Source of the DNA: Rapidithrix thailandica | GTDB lineage: Bacteria; Bacteroidota; Bacteroidia; Cytophagales; Flammeovirgaceae | Length of the DNA: 64,000 nucleotides | NCBI RefSeq assembly: GCF_039710355.1 | Contig: NZ_JBDKWZ010000015.1 | Location: 1 to 64,000 of the forward strand | Reading direction: 5' to 3' | Part shown: one piece after another, positions 9,004-17,848 of the stretch | Layout of the letters: the number at the start of each line of letters is the position of its first letter | How positions within the stretch are numbered: the stretch's first letter is position 1 | Program-made: the position numbers and the translations under genes | Notes under the pieces: generated by a model | The model's database searches: none | Seen by the model: only the letters and a program-made list of their open reading frames with translations | Told to the model about the DNA's origin: nothing

Positions 9004-10869
9004 TTACACATTCACTTTTTCCGGTTTCTCTTTTTTCAATTTATCATACCAATTGAATTTTAAAATCAAACTGGTGATAAAAAATATACCGAAGGCAATG
9101 ATTGCCGGAGTGAAATCTTGAATTACAATATAAATAGGCATAACTACCAGTGAGGTTTGCCAAACCACTCCGGTTAAAATATTGAAACCATCTTGTTTGA
9201 AATGACTCTCCTTTTGAAATGTTGGGTCTTCAGCGAGGACTTTGTTGTGGATCGGTTTCCACCATCCCCAAGGTTGTATTTTACGATAGAAGTCTTTGAG
9301 CTCTTCTTCATCTTGTGGAGGGGTTGATAAGCTTCCGGCTATACATCCGATTAGAGAGATAAGCAGCATTATAGGGAAACGGGCCACATCTGCCGGTAAC
9401 GGTATCATTGACACATCTAAATAGGGTAAGAACAAAGAGGCAATGATTCCTGCCAACATTCCCCAGAAATATCCATAGCCGTTCAATCTCCACCAATGCC
9501 ACTTAAGTAAATTAGCCATGGCATATCCTCCAAACAGCGCGTTGACTATCCATTGGGTGATTTGGTTGATAGAGTCAGTTGCAAAACCAAAACCCACTCC
9601 GATTAACACGACCACCACTGTAGCCAGATAACTCATTCGCACATAGGTTTTGGCAGAGCCATGGGGGTTGATGTATTTTTTATAAATATCATTCACTAAA
9701 TAAGCCGGGGCTGCATTGGTTGTAGCGGCTACAGTAGACATAAAGGCGGCTAATAATCCGGCTAATAATAAGCCGAGAAGTCCCACTGGAATGTAGTTTT
9801 GAATGACATAGGGCAGTACTAATTCGAAATCCACTTGATTGGTATCCGGATTCGTCAATACATCCAGCCCGATTTTATCCAAGCCTACAATCCCTAAAAT
9901 TGCCACTCCCGTAATCAAAAAGTAACGAGGGAAAAACAGGACTAATGAAACAAAACCGCTCATCTTGGCCGCTTCCGCAGGACTTTTGGTGGACAGTACC
10001 CGTTGCATGTCATAATTAGGAGCTGGCCCTGCCATACTTACGAGAATTCCCTTAAAGACCATCATGCCAAAGAAAAGGGCGAACAGAGAGTAACCATCTT
10101 CTTGAACTTTCTGGTTAATTGCGGCTATGTCCCACTGAACATCCAGCTCCCAACCAAAAAACAAACTATACCAACCTTCAGGAACAATGGCACTTAATTG
10201 CTCCGGAGAGACGATGTTAATGGCAATAACTCCCACCGCAATGGAGGCGATGGTCATGATAATAAATTGTAGCACTTCGGTAAGTACAACACTGTACATT
10301 CCTCCTTTTACCACATAAATGGCAGTGATACTAATAAAGATTACTCCATAAATATTGGGGGTCATATGGATAGTACCAAAGGCCTCTGATTCGATTACTT
10401 TTGGCAAGAAAGTAAAGGCAAATTTACCGATTCCTTGAAACGCGTAGGCCAAAAAACCAATGACACTGACGATGGCAAATACAATTACGATGATGTTCGA
10501 TAACCTAGCGGCAGGACCGTTGCCAAAGCGGGTTTGAATCCATTCCGCACCTGTCATTACATTGGACTTCCTTAGCCATCTTGATAAATATACCATTAAA
10601 AAGATTTGGTTGAAAATTGGCCAAAGCCATGGCAACCAAGCACTCTTTACACCATATACGAATAGTAAATACACCATCCACATGGTGCCGGTAATGTCAA
10701 ACATCCCGGAGGCATTGGAGATACCCAAAGCATACCAGGGGATACTCTTTCCTCCTAAAAAGTAAGAATCCAGGTTTTTTGATGCCTTCTTTGAAATGAT
10801 AAACCCGATCAAAATAGTGAGAGCCAGGTACAAAATAATTATACCTATATCGATAATATTTAATTGCAT
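9004..10869 (-). CDS. Sodium:solute symporter (SSS family)
   Basis: A 621-residue polytopic inner-membrane protein with roughly 13-14 hydrophobic helices. The N-terminus (IGFIISKKASKNLDSYFLGGKSIPWYALGISNASGMF) is the standard SSS entry, with the family's conserved FLGG turn and helix 1 break. It uses the sodium gradient to import a solute that cannot be named from sequence; the family includes sugar, amino-acid and organic-acid carriers. The C-terminal part carries a hydrophilic segment (about 525-560) and two extra helices. It is a single gene with no catabolic neighbour to suggest a substrate. Confidence 0.9.
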   Translation of the reverse strand: MQLNIIDIGIIILYLALTILIGFIISKKASKNLDSYFLGGKSIPWYALGISNASGMFDITGTMWMVYLLFVYGVKSAWLPWLWPIFNQIFLMVYLSRWLRKSNVMTGAEWIQTRFGNGPAARLSNIIVIVFAIVSVIGFLAYAFQGIGKFAFTFLPKVIESEAFGTIHMTPNIYGVIFISITAIYVVKGGMYSVVLTEVLQFIIMTIASIAVGVIAINIVSPEQLSAIVPEGWYSLFFGWELDVQWDIAAINQKVQEDGYSLFALFFGMMVFKGILVSMAGPAPNYDMQRVLSTKSPAEAAKMSGFVSLVLFFPRYFLITGVAILGIVGLDKIGLDVLTNPDTNQVDFELVLPYVIQNYIPVGLLGLLLAGLLAAFMSTVAATTNAAPAYLVNDIYKKYINPHGSAKTYVRMSYLATVVVVLIGVGFGFATDSINQITQWIVNALFGGYAMANLLKWHWWRLNGYGYFWGMLAGIIASLFLPYLDVSMIPLPADVARFPIMLLISLIGCIAGSLSTPPQDEEELKDFYRKIQPWGWWKPIHNKVLAEDPTFQKESHFKQDGFNILTGVVWQTSLVVMPIYIVIQDFTPAIIAFGIFFITSLILKFNWYDKLKKEKPEKVNV

Positions 10870-11225
10870 ACTTTCTAGGAATTAACGGGTTGGAATTTTT
10901 AAATTTATAAGAAAATTAGCCGAAGCTTGAAAAAAGAGTGGATTACCCATTGAGGAGTGTCCGTATGGGGAATGAAGATTTCCTATTCCTAGAGCGGGAA
11001 GAGTTTGTTGATTGAACTTTTGCACTTTCATTTTTATGTTAGTTGGTCGTAAAATGAGATTTTTGCAGTTGTGAATATCGCTCATTTTATCGAATTTTAA
11101 GAAATTGTAAAGAATAAATTCCGGAAGATGAATTTAATTTAAACACATTTGATTAATAAAATTACTCACCTCTTAGCTTATAAGTTGAATATTTACACTG
11201 GTGTCATAATTAAAATACTAAACAG
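10870..11225. other. Divergent intergenic region with no supported gene
   Basis: 356 nt between the symporter (minus) and winged-helix (plus) genes. The right half is AT-rich and must hold the two promoters, but I see no exact TAnnTTTG element in either direction. A 67-codon frame on the minus strand (10882-11085) has no recognisable features and was not accepted. Confidence 0.5.
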
Positions 11226-11636
11226 ATGAAATTTGAAGAAATAATTAGCCGTATTATTGGTTTTGGTGCTTCGGGAGCAGCCCTGATCATCTTGATGGTA
11301 GGAATAGGGGATGGGCATTTTCCAAGTGAAATGTTTACAGCAGATATGATTTTAGGCAGTGTAGGTGGATTGGGTGTCTTTAATTCTATCCGCTTGAGAA
11401 AAAAACGAGATGAGATAAAAGTACTCAAATATTTGTCTTACAGCCATGGCAAAGCCACGGTTGCCGAATTAGTGGTGAATTTGAAGATGCCCATTGACCG
11501 AGTTAAGAAGGTGATTGAGCGCTTACAAAAACACGGAGTCATTGGCGTAGAAGTGGCGGACGATGGAGAAATGTTGTACTCTGTATCTAACAGTAGAACT
11601 TTCGAAGAAAAATTGCTCTCCGGTAAAGTGTGGTAA
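11226..11636 (+). CDS. Small membrane-anchored winged-helix protein (hypothetical)
   Basis: A 136-residue protein. The N-terminal third has a hydrophobic segment (about 8-27, IIGFGASGAALIILMVGIG) and a second weaker one (about 38-52). The C-terminal half reads as a winged helix: VLKYLSYSHGKATVAELVVNL, then PIDRVKKVIERLQKHGVIGVEV as recognition helix, then a beta-wing. This would be a DNA-binding domain tethered to the membrane, or a PCI-like/wHTH used in protein contact. I do not recognise a named family. It is monocistronic, with a strong terminator about 25 nt after the stop. Confidence 0.7.
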   Translation: MKFEEIISRIIGFGASGAALIILMVGIGDGHFPSEMFTADMILGSVGGLGVFNSIRLRKKRDEIKVLKYLSYSHGKATVAELVVNLKMPIDRVKKVIERLQKHGVIGVEVADDGEMLYSVSNSRTFEEKLLSGKVW

Positions 11637-11660
11637 ATACGGTTTCTTTTTTAAATCAAG

Positions 11661-11703
11661 AAAAAGGCGTACTTGAAGGTTTTTCCTCATGTACGCCTTT
11701 TTA
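11661..11703. terminator. Rho-independent terminator (bidirectional)
   Basis: AAAAAGGCGTAC (11661-11672) pairs with GTACGCCTTTTT (11691-11702), loop about 18 nt, between the convergent winged-helix and M28 peptidase genes. Both strands have a T-tract after the stem. Confidence 0.85.
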
Positions 11704-11726
11704 TTCTAATGCTTCTTCAAGGAATC

Positions 11727-13391
11727 TTACTGAAGATTTTCTCTTTTGGCCTTAAATTCAGACCCCTCTTTCCACTTCGGAAAAGTTTTTTCATGGGCTA
11801 GCTTTAAGCCGATTTCATAATACAACTGAGCATCTTGAACCAGGCCGCTCATGTCCCAAGTGGTAGAGTTGAATTCGTCACTCGGGCGATGGTATCGGGT
11901 AGCGGTAAATTCCTGGTGCTTTTCCATCGCATAGTCCTTCCCTTTTTCCAAATGATCATATCCTCCCTTTCCATATAGAGCCGGAATGCCGATTTTAGCA
12001 AAGTTGAAATGGTCTGACCGGAAAAAATAACCCTTTTCGGGACTTTGATCCGGTAAAATATAACGCCCTTGTTTTTGAGCTGCTTCCGCTGCATATTCAT
12101 CCAGTTCGGAGTGACCGTAACCCGTAATGGTAAAATCTTTCATTGCTCCGTTTGGATTCATAGCATCAATGTTCAAATTAGCTACAGTTTTCTCCGGTGG
12201 GAATAGAGGATGTTGAGCATAATAAGCAGAACCCAATAAACCTTGTTCTTCAGCTGTTACCATCAAAAATACAAGGGAGCGTTTGTTTTTCTCTTTTTGT
12301 TGAGAAAAGGCATTTGCTATGGCCATAATACTGGCCGTACCGGAAGCATTATCCACCGCACCGTTGTAAATAGAATCTCCGTCTACGGCCGTACCAACGC
12401 CCAAGTGATCCCAGTGGGCCGTGTAGATAATGTATTCATCTTTTAGTTCTGTTCCGGGGAGCATGGCCACTACATTTTGAGAGAGGTCTTTTTTAAAGGT
12501 GTTTTTCAAAGACGTAGAGGCGTGTAGCCCCAACGATACCGGTTTGAAACCTTTGTTGCGGGCTTTGCGGGTAATATTACCCAATTCCGTTGGAGACATT
12601 TTGAATAATTTGGAAGCAGTCTCTAAAGTGATCCATCCTTGCAGTGCGCACTTGGATTGATTTCCATCAGTTGATTGCAATTGTAATTTTGCACCGGACC
12701 ATGAGTTTTGTACGACTGTCCAAGGGTATCCGGCGGGACCGGTTTCATGAATAATCAATACGGCTTCGGCTCCTTGCCGGGCGGCCTCTTCATATTTATA
12801 CGTCCAGCGACCGTAGTAGGTCATAGTGTTTCCTTTAAACAACGTGCTGTCAGTAGTACCAAACCCAGGATCATTGACCATGACTACAGCTGTTTTTCCT
12901 TTCATATCGATGCCTTCGTAGTCATTCCAGCCGTATTCGGGCGCGACAATACCAAAACCGCAAAACACCAATTCTGATGCTTCCAGAGAAATATCTTCCT
13001 GCTCCCTTTCTGAGAAAACTATATAATCTTTCCCTCCTTCCAGTTCGAGGCTTTCTTCTGAACCGGTACCTGTGACGGTCATGGAAGGGGCCGGATGTCC
13101 TGAAATTTCCACCAAAGGGACTTCCTGAAAATAACTTTCACCGTTGGCAGGCTGTAGTCCCATTTCCTCAAACGCTTCTTTTATAAAAGCAATGGTTTTG
13201 GTTTCACCTTCGGTAAAGGGTTTTCTTCCTTGAAATTCATCCGATGCCAGAGGTTCCAGGTATTGGGTAATATCTTCTGCTTTGATTTGAATAATTGCCT
13301 GTTGCTCGCTTGTAGGAGTGCAATACTGCAAAAATGCACAACAAGTAGCAATCATGAAGGAGTGGATAATGCGTGAGTGATGTAGTATCAT
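11727..13391 (-). CDS. Secreted M28-family metallopeptidase with PA-like insertion
   Basis: A 554-residue exported zinc aminopeptidase-like protein. I chose the ATG at 13391 because a signal-like hydrophobic stretch follows (HSFMIATCCAFLQYC); the open frame upstream to 13490 adds an unlikely N-terminus. It may be a lipoprotein, but the lipobox is poor. A PA-like segment occupies about 100-270. The M28 metal-site motifs appear in order: HWDHLG (His326, Asp328), NGAVDNASG (Asp347), AEEQGLLGS (Glu381/382), NIDAMN (Asp409), and a C-terminal RSDHFNFAKIG. All zinc ligands appear intact. It probably trims peptides in the periplasm or outside the cell. The gene is monocistronic. Confidence 0.9.
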   Translation of the reverse strand: MILHHSRIIHSFMIATCCAFLQYCTPTSEQQAIIQIKAEDITQYLEPLASDEFQGRKPFTEGETKTIAFIKEAFEEMGLQPANGESYFQEVPLVEISGHPAPSMTVTGTGSEESLELEGGKDYIVFSEREQEDISLEASELVFCGFGIVAPEYGWNDYEGIDMKGKTAVVMVNDPGFGTTDSTLFKGNTMTYYGRWTYKYEEAARQGAEAVLIIHETGPAGYPWTVVQNSWSGAKLQLQSTDGNQSKCALQGWITLETASKLFKMSPTELGNITRKARNKGFKPVSLGLHASTSLKNTFKKDLSQNVVAMLPGTELKDEYIIYTAHWDHLGVGTAVDGDSIYNGAVDNASGTASIMAIANAFSQQKEKNKRSLVFLMVTAEEQGLLGSAYYAQHPLFPPEKTVANLNIDAMNPNGAMKDFTITGYGHSELDEYAAEAAQKQGRYILPDQSPEKGYFFRSDHFNFAKIGIPALYGKGGYDHLEKGKDYAMEKHQEFTATRYHRPSDEFNSTTWDMSGLVQDAQLYYEIGLKLAHEKTFPKWKEGSEFKAKRENLQ

Positions 13392-13454
13392 GTCAATGTT
13401 TTTTATTGGTAATGCTATTAATAATAAGGAATGTATAAGATTTTTGGTAGTTTT

Positions 13455-13462
13455 CAAAGATA
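13455..13462 (-). promoter_or_regulatory. Candidate -7 element for the M28 peptidase gene
   Basis: The plus-strand CAAAGATA is TATCTTTG on the transcribed strand, an exact TAnnTTTG match, about 64 nt upstream of the chosen ATG. A -33 TTG exists only at a long spacing (about 25 nt), so support is partial. Confidence 0.35.
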
Positions 13463-13593
13463 TGATAGAAGGGTAAGTGAAATTGGACAATTGAAGTAAC
13501 AGGTATTATTACTTTATTGTGGTGGAGCGGATATCTGAATTGAAAATAGGGAGGGTTAGAAAAATATGCTTTCCAACCCTCAAAATATGGTTG

Positions 13594-15411
13594 TTACATC
13601 CGCTCCGGAACCTCGGTTCCCAGAAGTTTCATTGCCTTTTCAATGGTTTTGGCTACTTCTTTGGACAAGGCTACGCGGAAGCTCTTAATGGCCTCGTCTT
13701 GCTCGCCAAAAATTGGCAGTTCAGCATAAAATTTACTGTATGCCTTCGATAACTCATAGGCGTAATTGGCGATAATCGAAGGGGCATATTCTCTACCGGC
13801 TTCTTGTATTTTTTCAGGGTATTTACTCAACAGATCGATCACATCTACCTCAATACCGTGTAACTGCTCAACGGATTGAAAGGCCGCCGGGCTATAGTCG
13901 ATTTGATCGCGCTCTGCTTTGCGGACAATCGCACATATTTTGGCATGATTGTACTGAATATACACACCTGTATTTCCTTGGAAATCAACAGACTCTTGAG
14001 GGTTAAACAGGATGCGTTTTTTAGGGTCTACACGCAATAAATAATATTTTAAGGCGCCTAATGCCAGCATGCGGTACAAAGCCTGCGCTTCTTCATTATC
14101 AAATTCTTCTATTTTTCCTAATGTGGCAGTCCGCTCTTTGGCCGTGTCAATCATTTCAAAAATTAAGTCATCCGCATCGACTACGGTTCCTTCCCGCGAC
14201 TTCATTTTACCACTAGGTAAATCTACCATACCGTATGACAAGTGGTAAATTCCCTCTGCGTACTCACGGTCCAGTTTTTTCATGATGATACTCAAGACCT
14301 TGAAGTGGTAATCTTGCTCATTACCTACTACATAGATGGATTTTGTCATGTCCCAATCTTTAAACTTAAGATCGGCTGTCCCCATGTCCTGAGTCATATA
14401 TACGGAAGTCCCGTCTCCTCGAAGCAAAAGCTTTTCATCCAGCCCTTCCTCTGACAAATCCACCCAAACCGAATTATCTTCTTTTTGATAAAAGACACCT
14501 TTTTGCTGGCCTTCCTCTACAATGTCTTTTCCTAGTAAATAGGTGTTGGATTCATAGTAGTATTTGTCAAAGGTGACCCCCATTAACTTATAAGAAAAAT
14601 CAAAGCCATCGTATACCCAGCTGTTCATCTTTTTCCACAAAGTCACGGTTGCTTCATCACCTTGTTCCCATTTGCGCAAGGTATCTTGAGCTTCTTTTAG
14701 AATAGGCGCTTCTTTTTCAGCTTTTGCCTTTAGTTCTTTTTCTGGAATACCCGGATTTTCAGCTTTATACTGTTCCAGTAATTCGGCGATTTCTTTTTTG
14801 TATTCCTGGTCAAATTTTACATAAAAATCACCAACCAGCTTGTCTCCTTTACGCCCTGGTGTAGGGGTTTCCCCATTACCGAATTTTTTATAAGCTACCA
14901 TGGATTTACAGATGTGAATCCCCCGGTCATTTACCAGGTTGACTTTGAGTACATCGTATCCGTTGGCTGCCAGGATTTGGGAGACAGAATACCCTAAAAA
15001 GTTATTTCGTAAGTGGCCTAAGTGAAGGGGTTTGTTGGTATTTGGCGAAGAATACTCTACCATTACCTTTTCCCCATTGGCCGGGAAAAAGCCAAAATTC
15101 GTATCTTGAGTAATTTGAGAAAAGAGTTTCACCCAGGTTTGTTCAGAAATGCAAAGGTTTAAAAAGCCTTTTACTACATTAAAATCCGTTACTAAATCCA
15201 GGTTTTTTACTAAATATTCACCTAACAGTTGACCGGTTTCTTCCGGTTTTTTGCGGGTAAGTTTTAAATAAGGGAAGATGACAAATGTGACACTTCCTTC
15301 AAAATCTTTACGGGTAGGTTGTAATTGTATATCTTCAGCAGCTACAGTAGCTTCAAACAACTCTGTAAATGCCTGACTAATGCTTTCTTTTATTTTTTTC
15401 TCAAAATCCAT
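13594..15411 (-). CDS. argS: Arginyl-tRNA synthetase
   Basis: A 605-residue class I aminoacyl-tRNA synthetase charging tRNA-Arg in the cytoplasm. The N-terminal Add1 domain (about 1-110) precedes VEYSSPNTNKPLHLGHLRNN, where HLGH (130-133) is the HIGH signature. The KMSKS equivalent is SGKMKSREGTVVD (about residues 399-411). The C-terminal DALR anticodon-binding domain ends in the typical LLGTEVPERM. Length is slightly long but normal for Bacteroidota. It begins with ATG about 32 nt downstream of a TAnnTTTG element, and the spacer before it holds a dispersed repeat. Confidence 0.98.
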   Translation of the reverse strand: MDFEKKIKESISQAFTELFEATVAAEDIQLQPTRKDFEGSVTFVIFPYLKLTRKKPEETGQLLGEYLVKNLDLVTDFNVVKGFLNLCISEQTWVKLFSQITQDTNFGFFPANGEKVMVEYSSPNTNKPLHLGHLRNNFLGYSVSQILAANGYDVLKVNLVNDRGIHICKSMVAYKKFGNGETPTPGRKGDKLVGDFYVKFDQEYKKEIAELLEQYKAENPGIPEKELKAKAEKEAPILKEAQDTLRKWEQGDEATVTLWKKMNSWVYDGFDFSYKLMGVTFDKYYYESNTYLLGKDIVEEGQQKGVFYQKEDNSVWVDLSEEGLDEKLLLRGDGTSVYMTQDMGTADLKFKDWDMTKSIYVVGNEQDYHFKVLSIIMKKLDREYAEGIYHLSYGMVDLPSGKMKSREGTVVDADDLIFEMIDTAKERTATLGKIEEFDNEEAQALYRMLALGALKYYLLRVDPKKRILFNPQESVDFQGNTGVYIQYNHAKICAIVRKAERDQIDYSPAAFQSVEQLHGIEVDVIDLLSKYPEKIQEAGREYAPSIIANYAYELSKAYSKFYAELPIFGEQDEAIKSFRVALSKEVAKTIEKAMKLLGTEVPERM

Positions 15412-15442
15412 AATTCTCAGTATACCTTATTCTATAAGGTTG

Positions 15443-15450
15443 CAAAATTA
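15443..15450 (-). promoter_or_regulatory. Candidate -7 element for argS
   Basis: CAAAATTA on the plus strand is TAATTTTG on the transcribed strand, an exact TAnnTTTG match placed for a leader of about 25 nt. No clear -33 TTG is seen. Confidence 0.4.
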
Positions 15451-15555
15451 ATGAATTAATGGAGAAAGTATATACGAGGATCGGAGAAACAGTGATATGG
15501 GATTAGGGATTAGAAGTTTTTTCAGGCAAAGTGAGGAATTTAATATTTTACTTAC

Positions 15556-15717
15556 TGAAGTGATTTAAACTTATAGTTTTTGACCGAAAATGGAATCAAA
15601 ATCGGCTCATCAAGGCACTTTTTGAAAAGAATAGCCAAAGCTATTGTTGAGAAAAGTAACACAGAAGAGACGTTTTTGAAACATTTTTTAGGAAAAAGAA
15701 AAAGTTTAATTCACTTC
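15556..15717. repeat. Dispersed ~160-bp repeat, copy 1
   Basis: This part of the 335-nt argS/amidohydrolase spacer matches 45556-45717 without gaps. Over the core (about 15583-15717) I count roughly 11-13 mismatches. The best-conserved stretch runs from 15605 to 15650 and contains the small hairpin AATAGC-caaa-GCTATT. An open frame exists on each strand across the core, but neither has a convincing start, so I treat it as an intergenic repeat. The terminal sequences are not inverted repeats, and no target-site duplication is obvious. Confidence 0.8.
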
Positions 15718-15746
15718 ACTCCTAATACCTAATCCCCTTTGTTTTT

Positions 15747-16571
15747 TTACAATGAATAGAAATCTATTGCATTTTGGGCCAGCACGGCTTTTTTAGAGGC
15801 TTCATCGGGTAGGTATTCTTCTACGATAGGCATGACTTCACCGTATTCCCCCGCTAACCGGCAAACCGGCCAGTCAGAACCGGTCATCAGCCGCTTACTG
15901 CCAAAAGCTTCAAAAGCCACATCCAAATAAGGTTTGAAGTCTTCAGGTTTCCAATTTTCCCAGGAAGCTTCGGTCACCATACCACTTAATTTACAATATA
16001 CATTTTCATACTTGGCCAGTTCAGTAATTTCATCTTTCCAAGGTTGGATTTTTTGATTCTTAATAAAAGGCTTAGCCAAGTGGTTGATGACAAATTTGTG
16101 TTCCGGAAACTTTTGAACGAATTCCAGAGCCACTTTCAAATGTTTGGGAAAAATCAATATATCATAAGTGAGGTCGAAATTTTTTAACTTTTCAATTCCT
16201 CTTAAAAAATCCTTTCGAAGGAGAAATTGATCATCCGGCTCATCTTGAACGATGTGGCGAATACCTTTAAACTTGGGATGTTGAGTATAATGTGCCAAGC
16301 GGTCTTCTATATTTTCTGCCTGTAAATCCAACCAACCTACGACTCCTTTTATAAATTCGTTTTGCTCGGCAAGGCCCAGTAAAAAATCCGTTTCAGCTTC
16401 TGTTTGGCTAGCTTGTACGGACACTACTCCGGTATATCCCGACTTTTTGATTTCGGTTTCCAAATCTTCCGGTAAGTAGTCTCTTTTCAGTATTTGTAAT
16501 TCTTCCGTGATCCAACTGTGGGCTACCGGTGAATATTTCCAAAAATGGTGGTGCGCATCAATTTTTTGCAT
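15747..16571 (-). CDS. Amidohydrolase-family lactonase (L-fuconolactonase-like)
   Basis: A 274-residue TIM-barrel hydrolase of the COG3618 amidohydrolase-2 group. Metal or active-site signatures are DAHHHFW near the N-terminus (5-11), GIRHIVQDEPDDQFL in the middle, KFVINHLAKP, and TGSDWPVCRL near the C-terminus. The closest characterised members hydrolyse sugar lactones such as L-fucono-1,5-lactone; the exact substrate cannot be fixed here. There is no signal peptide, so it is cytoplasmic. It stands between psuG (divergent) and argS (same strand, 335 nt away), with no other fucose-catabolic gene adjacent. Confidence 0.85.
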   Translation of the reverse strand: MQKIDAHHHFWKYSPVAHSWITEELQILKRDYLPEDLETEIKKSGYTGVVSVQASQTEAETDFLLGLAEQNEFIKGVVGWLDLQAENIEDRLAHYTQHPKFKGIRHIVQDEPDDQFLLRKDFLRGIEKLKNFDLTYDILIFPKHLKVALEFVQKFPEHKFVINHLAKPFIKNQKIQPWKDEITELAKYENVYCKLSGMVTEASWENWKPEDFKPYLDVAFEAFGSKRLMTGSDWPVCRLAGEYGEVMPIVEEYLPDEASKKAVLAQNAIDFYSL

Positions 16572-16731
16572 AGTGTAAGAATTTTCAATTTTTCGATCTT
16601 AAAAAACGAAGTTTAAAGATACGGAAAGAAGTGCAGTATTTTATAGCAGTATTTTGTCATATTCTATACCTTATTATATATTTCATAAAGTGACGAGAAT
16701 TTTAAATGCCATCTCAAATTCTTTTTTATTA

Positions 16732-16766
16732 TTTGTATTCCCCCTTCATTCTCCTTCTTACTTTTG
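16732..16766 (+). promoter_or_regulatory. Candidate psuG promoter
   Basis: TTTG at 16732-16735 (-33) and TACTTTTG at 16759-16766 (-7, exact TAnnTTTG), spacer 23 nt, slightly longer than usual. Transcription would begin about 20 nt before the ATG at 16793. Confidence 0.5.
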
Positions 16767-16792
16767 TGATACATCGTTAAAACCCATTTCCA

Positions 16793-17707
16793 ATGAACCC
16801 CTATTTAACCTTAAGTGAAGAAGTAGAAACAGCCTTGAATGAGGGATATCCTGTAGTGGCTTTGGAGTCCACCATTATTGCGCATGGTATGCCCTATCCC
16901 GACAATGTACAAACTGCATTAAATGTGGAGCAGATTATCCGGGAGGAGGGGGCGATACCTGCTACCATTGCGATTATTAACGGACAATTGATAGTCGGGC
17001 TTAACAAGGAACAACTGGAATGGGTAGCTCAAGCACCGGAAGTGATCAAAGTAAGCCGAAGAGACTTGCCTTGGATAGTTGCTCAAAAGAAACATGGGGC
17101 GACTACGGTGGCTTCCACCATGATTATTGCCGAAATGGCCGGAATACAAGTATTTGTGACAGGAGGAATAGGGGGAGTGCATCGGGGGGCTACGGAAACC
17201 TTGGATATTTCAGCGGATTTAACAGAATTGGCCAGGACCAATGTTGCTGTGGTCAGTGCCGGAGCAAAATCCATACTGGACTTAGCCTTGACGTTAGAAT
17301 ACTTGGAAACTTGGGGAGTGCCTGTGATCGGCTACCAAACGGAAGAGTTTCCCGCTTTTTATACAAGAAACAGTGGTTTGCCGGTCGATTATCAGGTAAA
17401 CTCATTAGCTGAACTGGCAAGCTTGATCCAAACCAAATGGGAATTAGGCTTGAAAGGAGGGGTGGTAGTGGCAAACCCGATTCCTGAGGAATATCAACTC
17501 GATCCGGCTCTGATTCAACAGGTTATTGAGGCCGCTTTACAAGAAGCCCGTCAGTTGGGTGTTAAGGGGAAGTTACTCACACCATTTTTATTGGATAAGA
17601 TTAAACAAATTACCCATGGAAAAAGCTTGGAGGCGAATGTGAATTTGGTTTATAATAATGCAAAAATAGGTGCGGGCTTGGCTGTAAATATGAATTTAAT
17701 TAATTGA
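16793..17707 (+). CDS. psuG: Pseudouridine-5'-phosphate glycosidase
   Basis: A 304-residue cytoplasmic enzyme that cleaves the C-C glycosidic bond of pseudouridine 5'-phosphate to uracil and ribose 5-phosphate. Diagnostic stretches are VVALESTIIAHGMPYP (with Glu25), the TGGIGGVHRGAT loop (about 121-132), VVSAGAKSILD carrying the Schiff-base Lys, and the C-terminal ANVNLVYNNAKIGAGLA. Length is normal. The usual partner, pseudouridine kinase PsuK, is not adjacent, so the kinase must be elsewhere if the pathway is complete. Confidence 0.96.
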   Translation: MNPYLTLSEEVETALNEGYPVVALESTIIAHGMPYPDNVQTALNVEQIIREEGAIPATIAIINGQLIVGLNKEQLEWVAQAPEVIKVSRRDLPWIVAQKKHGATTVASTMIIAEMAGIQVFVTGGIGGVHRGATETLDISADLTELARTNVAVVSAGAKSILDLALTLEYLETWGVPVIGYQTEEFPAFYTRNSGLPVDYQVNSLAELASLIQTKWELGLKGGVVVANPIPEEYQLDPALIQQVIEAALQEARQLGVKGKLLTPFLLDKIKQITHGKSLEANVNLVYNNAKIGAGLAVNMNLIN

Positions 17708-17734
17708 TATTCAGTATTTTGTATCTATGTAACA

Positions 17735-17806
17735 TTAAGTTAATATATCAGACATGTAAAGTTCATCTTAAGTTAACACTAAAATCGATCCTTCCATATA
17801 CCTTCG
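17735..17806 (+). promoter_or_regulatory. Phased repeats and weak promoter before the Na/Pi symporter
   Basis: TTAAGTTAA occurs at 17735-17743 and 17768-17776 (33 bp apart), and a related TAAAGTTCA starts at 17757. The AAGTT cores thus lie at 17737, 17759 and 17770, in 11-bp multiples. The block ends about 22 bp before TACCTTCG (17799-17806), a one-mismatch version of TAnnTTTG. 11-bp direct repeats overlapping a promoter are the geometry of PhoB-type sites, and the gene downstream is a phosphate transporter. The match to a known Bacteroidota Pho box was not tested. Confidence 0.4.
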
Positions 17807-17848
17807 TGTGTTGAACAATCAGAAAGCGAAAACAATACCTAGATTCAT

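Noticed and set aside
10882..11085. 67-codon minus-strand frame ending just before the symporter gene
   Set aside because: Position is suggestive of a small upstream gene, but the translation has no signal, motif or plausible structure.
13392..13490. N-terminal extension of the M28 peptidase
   Set aside because: The signal-like sequence starts at the ATG at 13391; the extension would bury it.
15556..15717. Exact 30,000-bp offset between the two dispersed repeat copies
   Set aside because: The round number is a coincidence of coordinates; no mechanism would set this distance.
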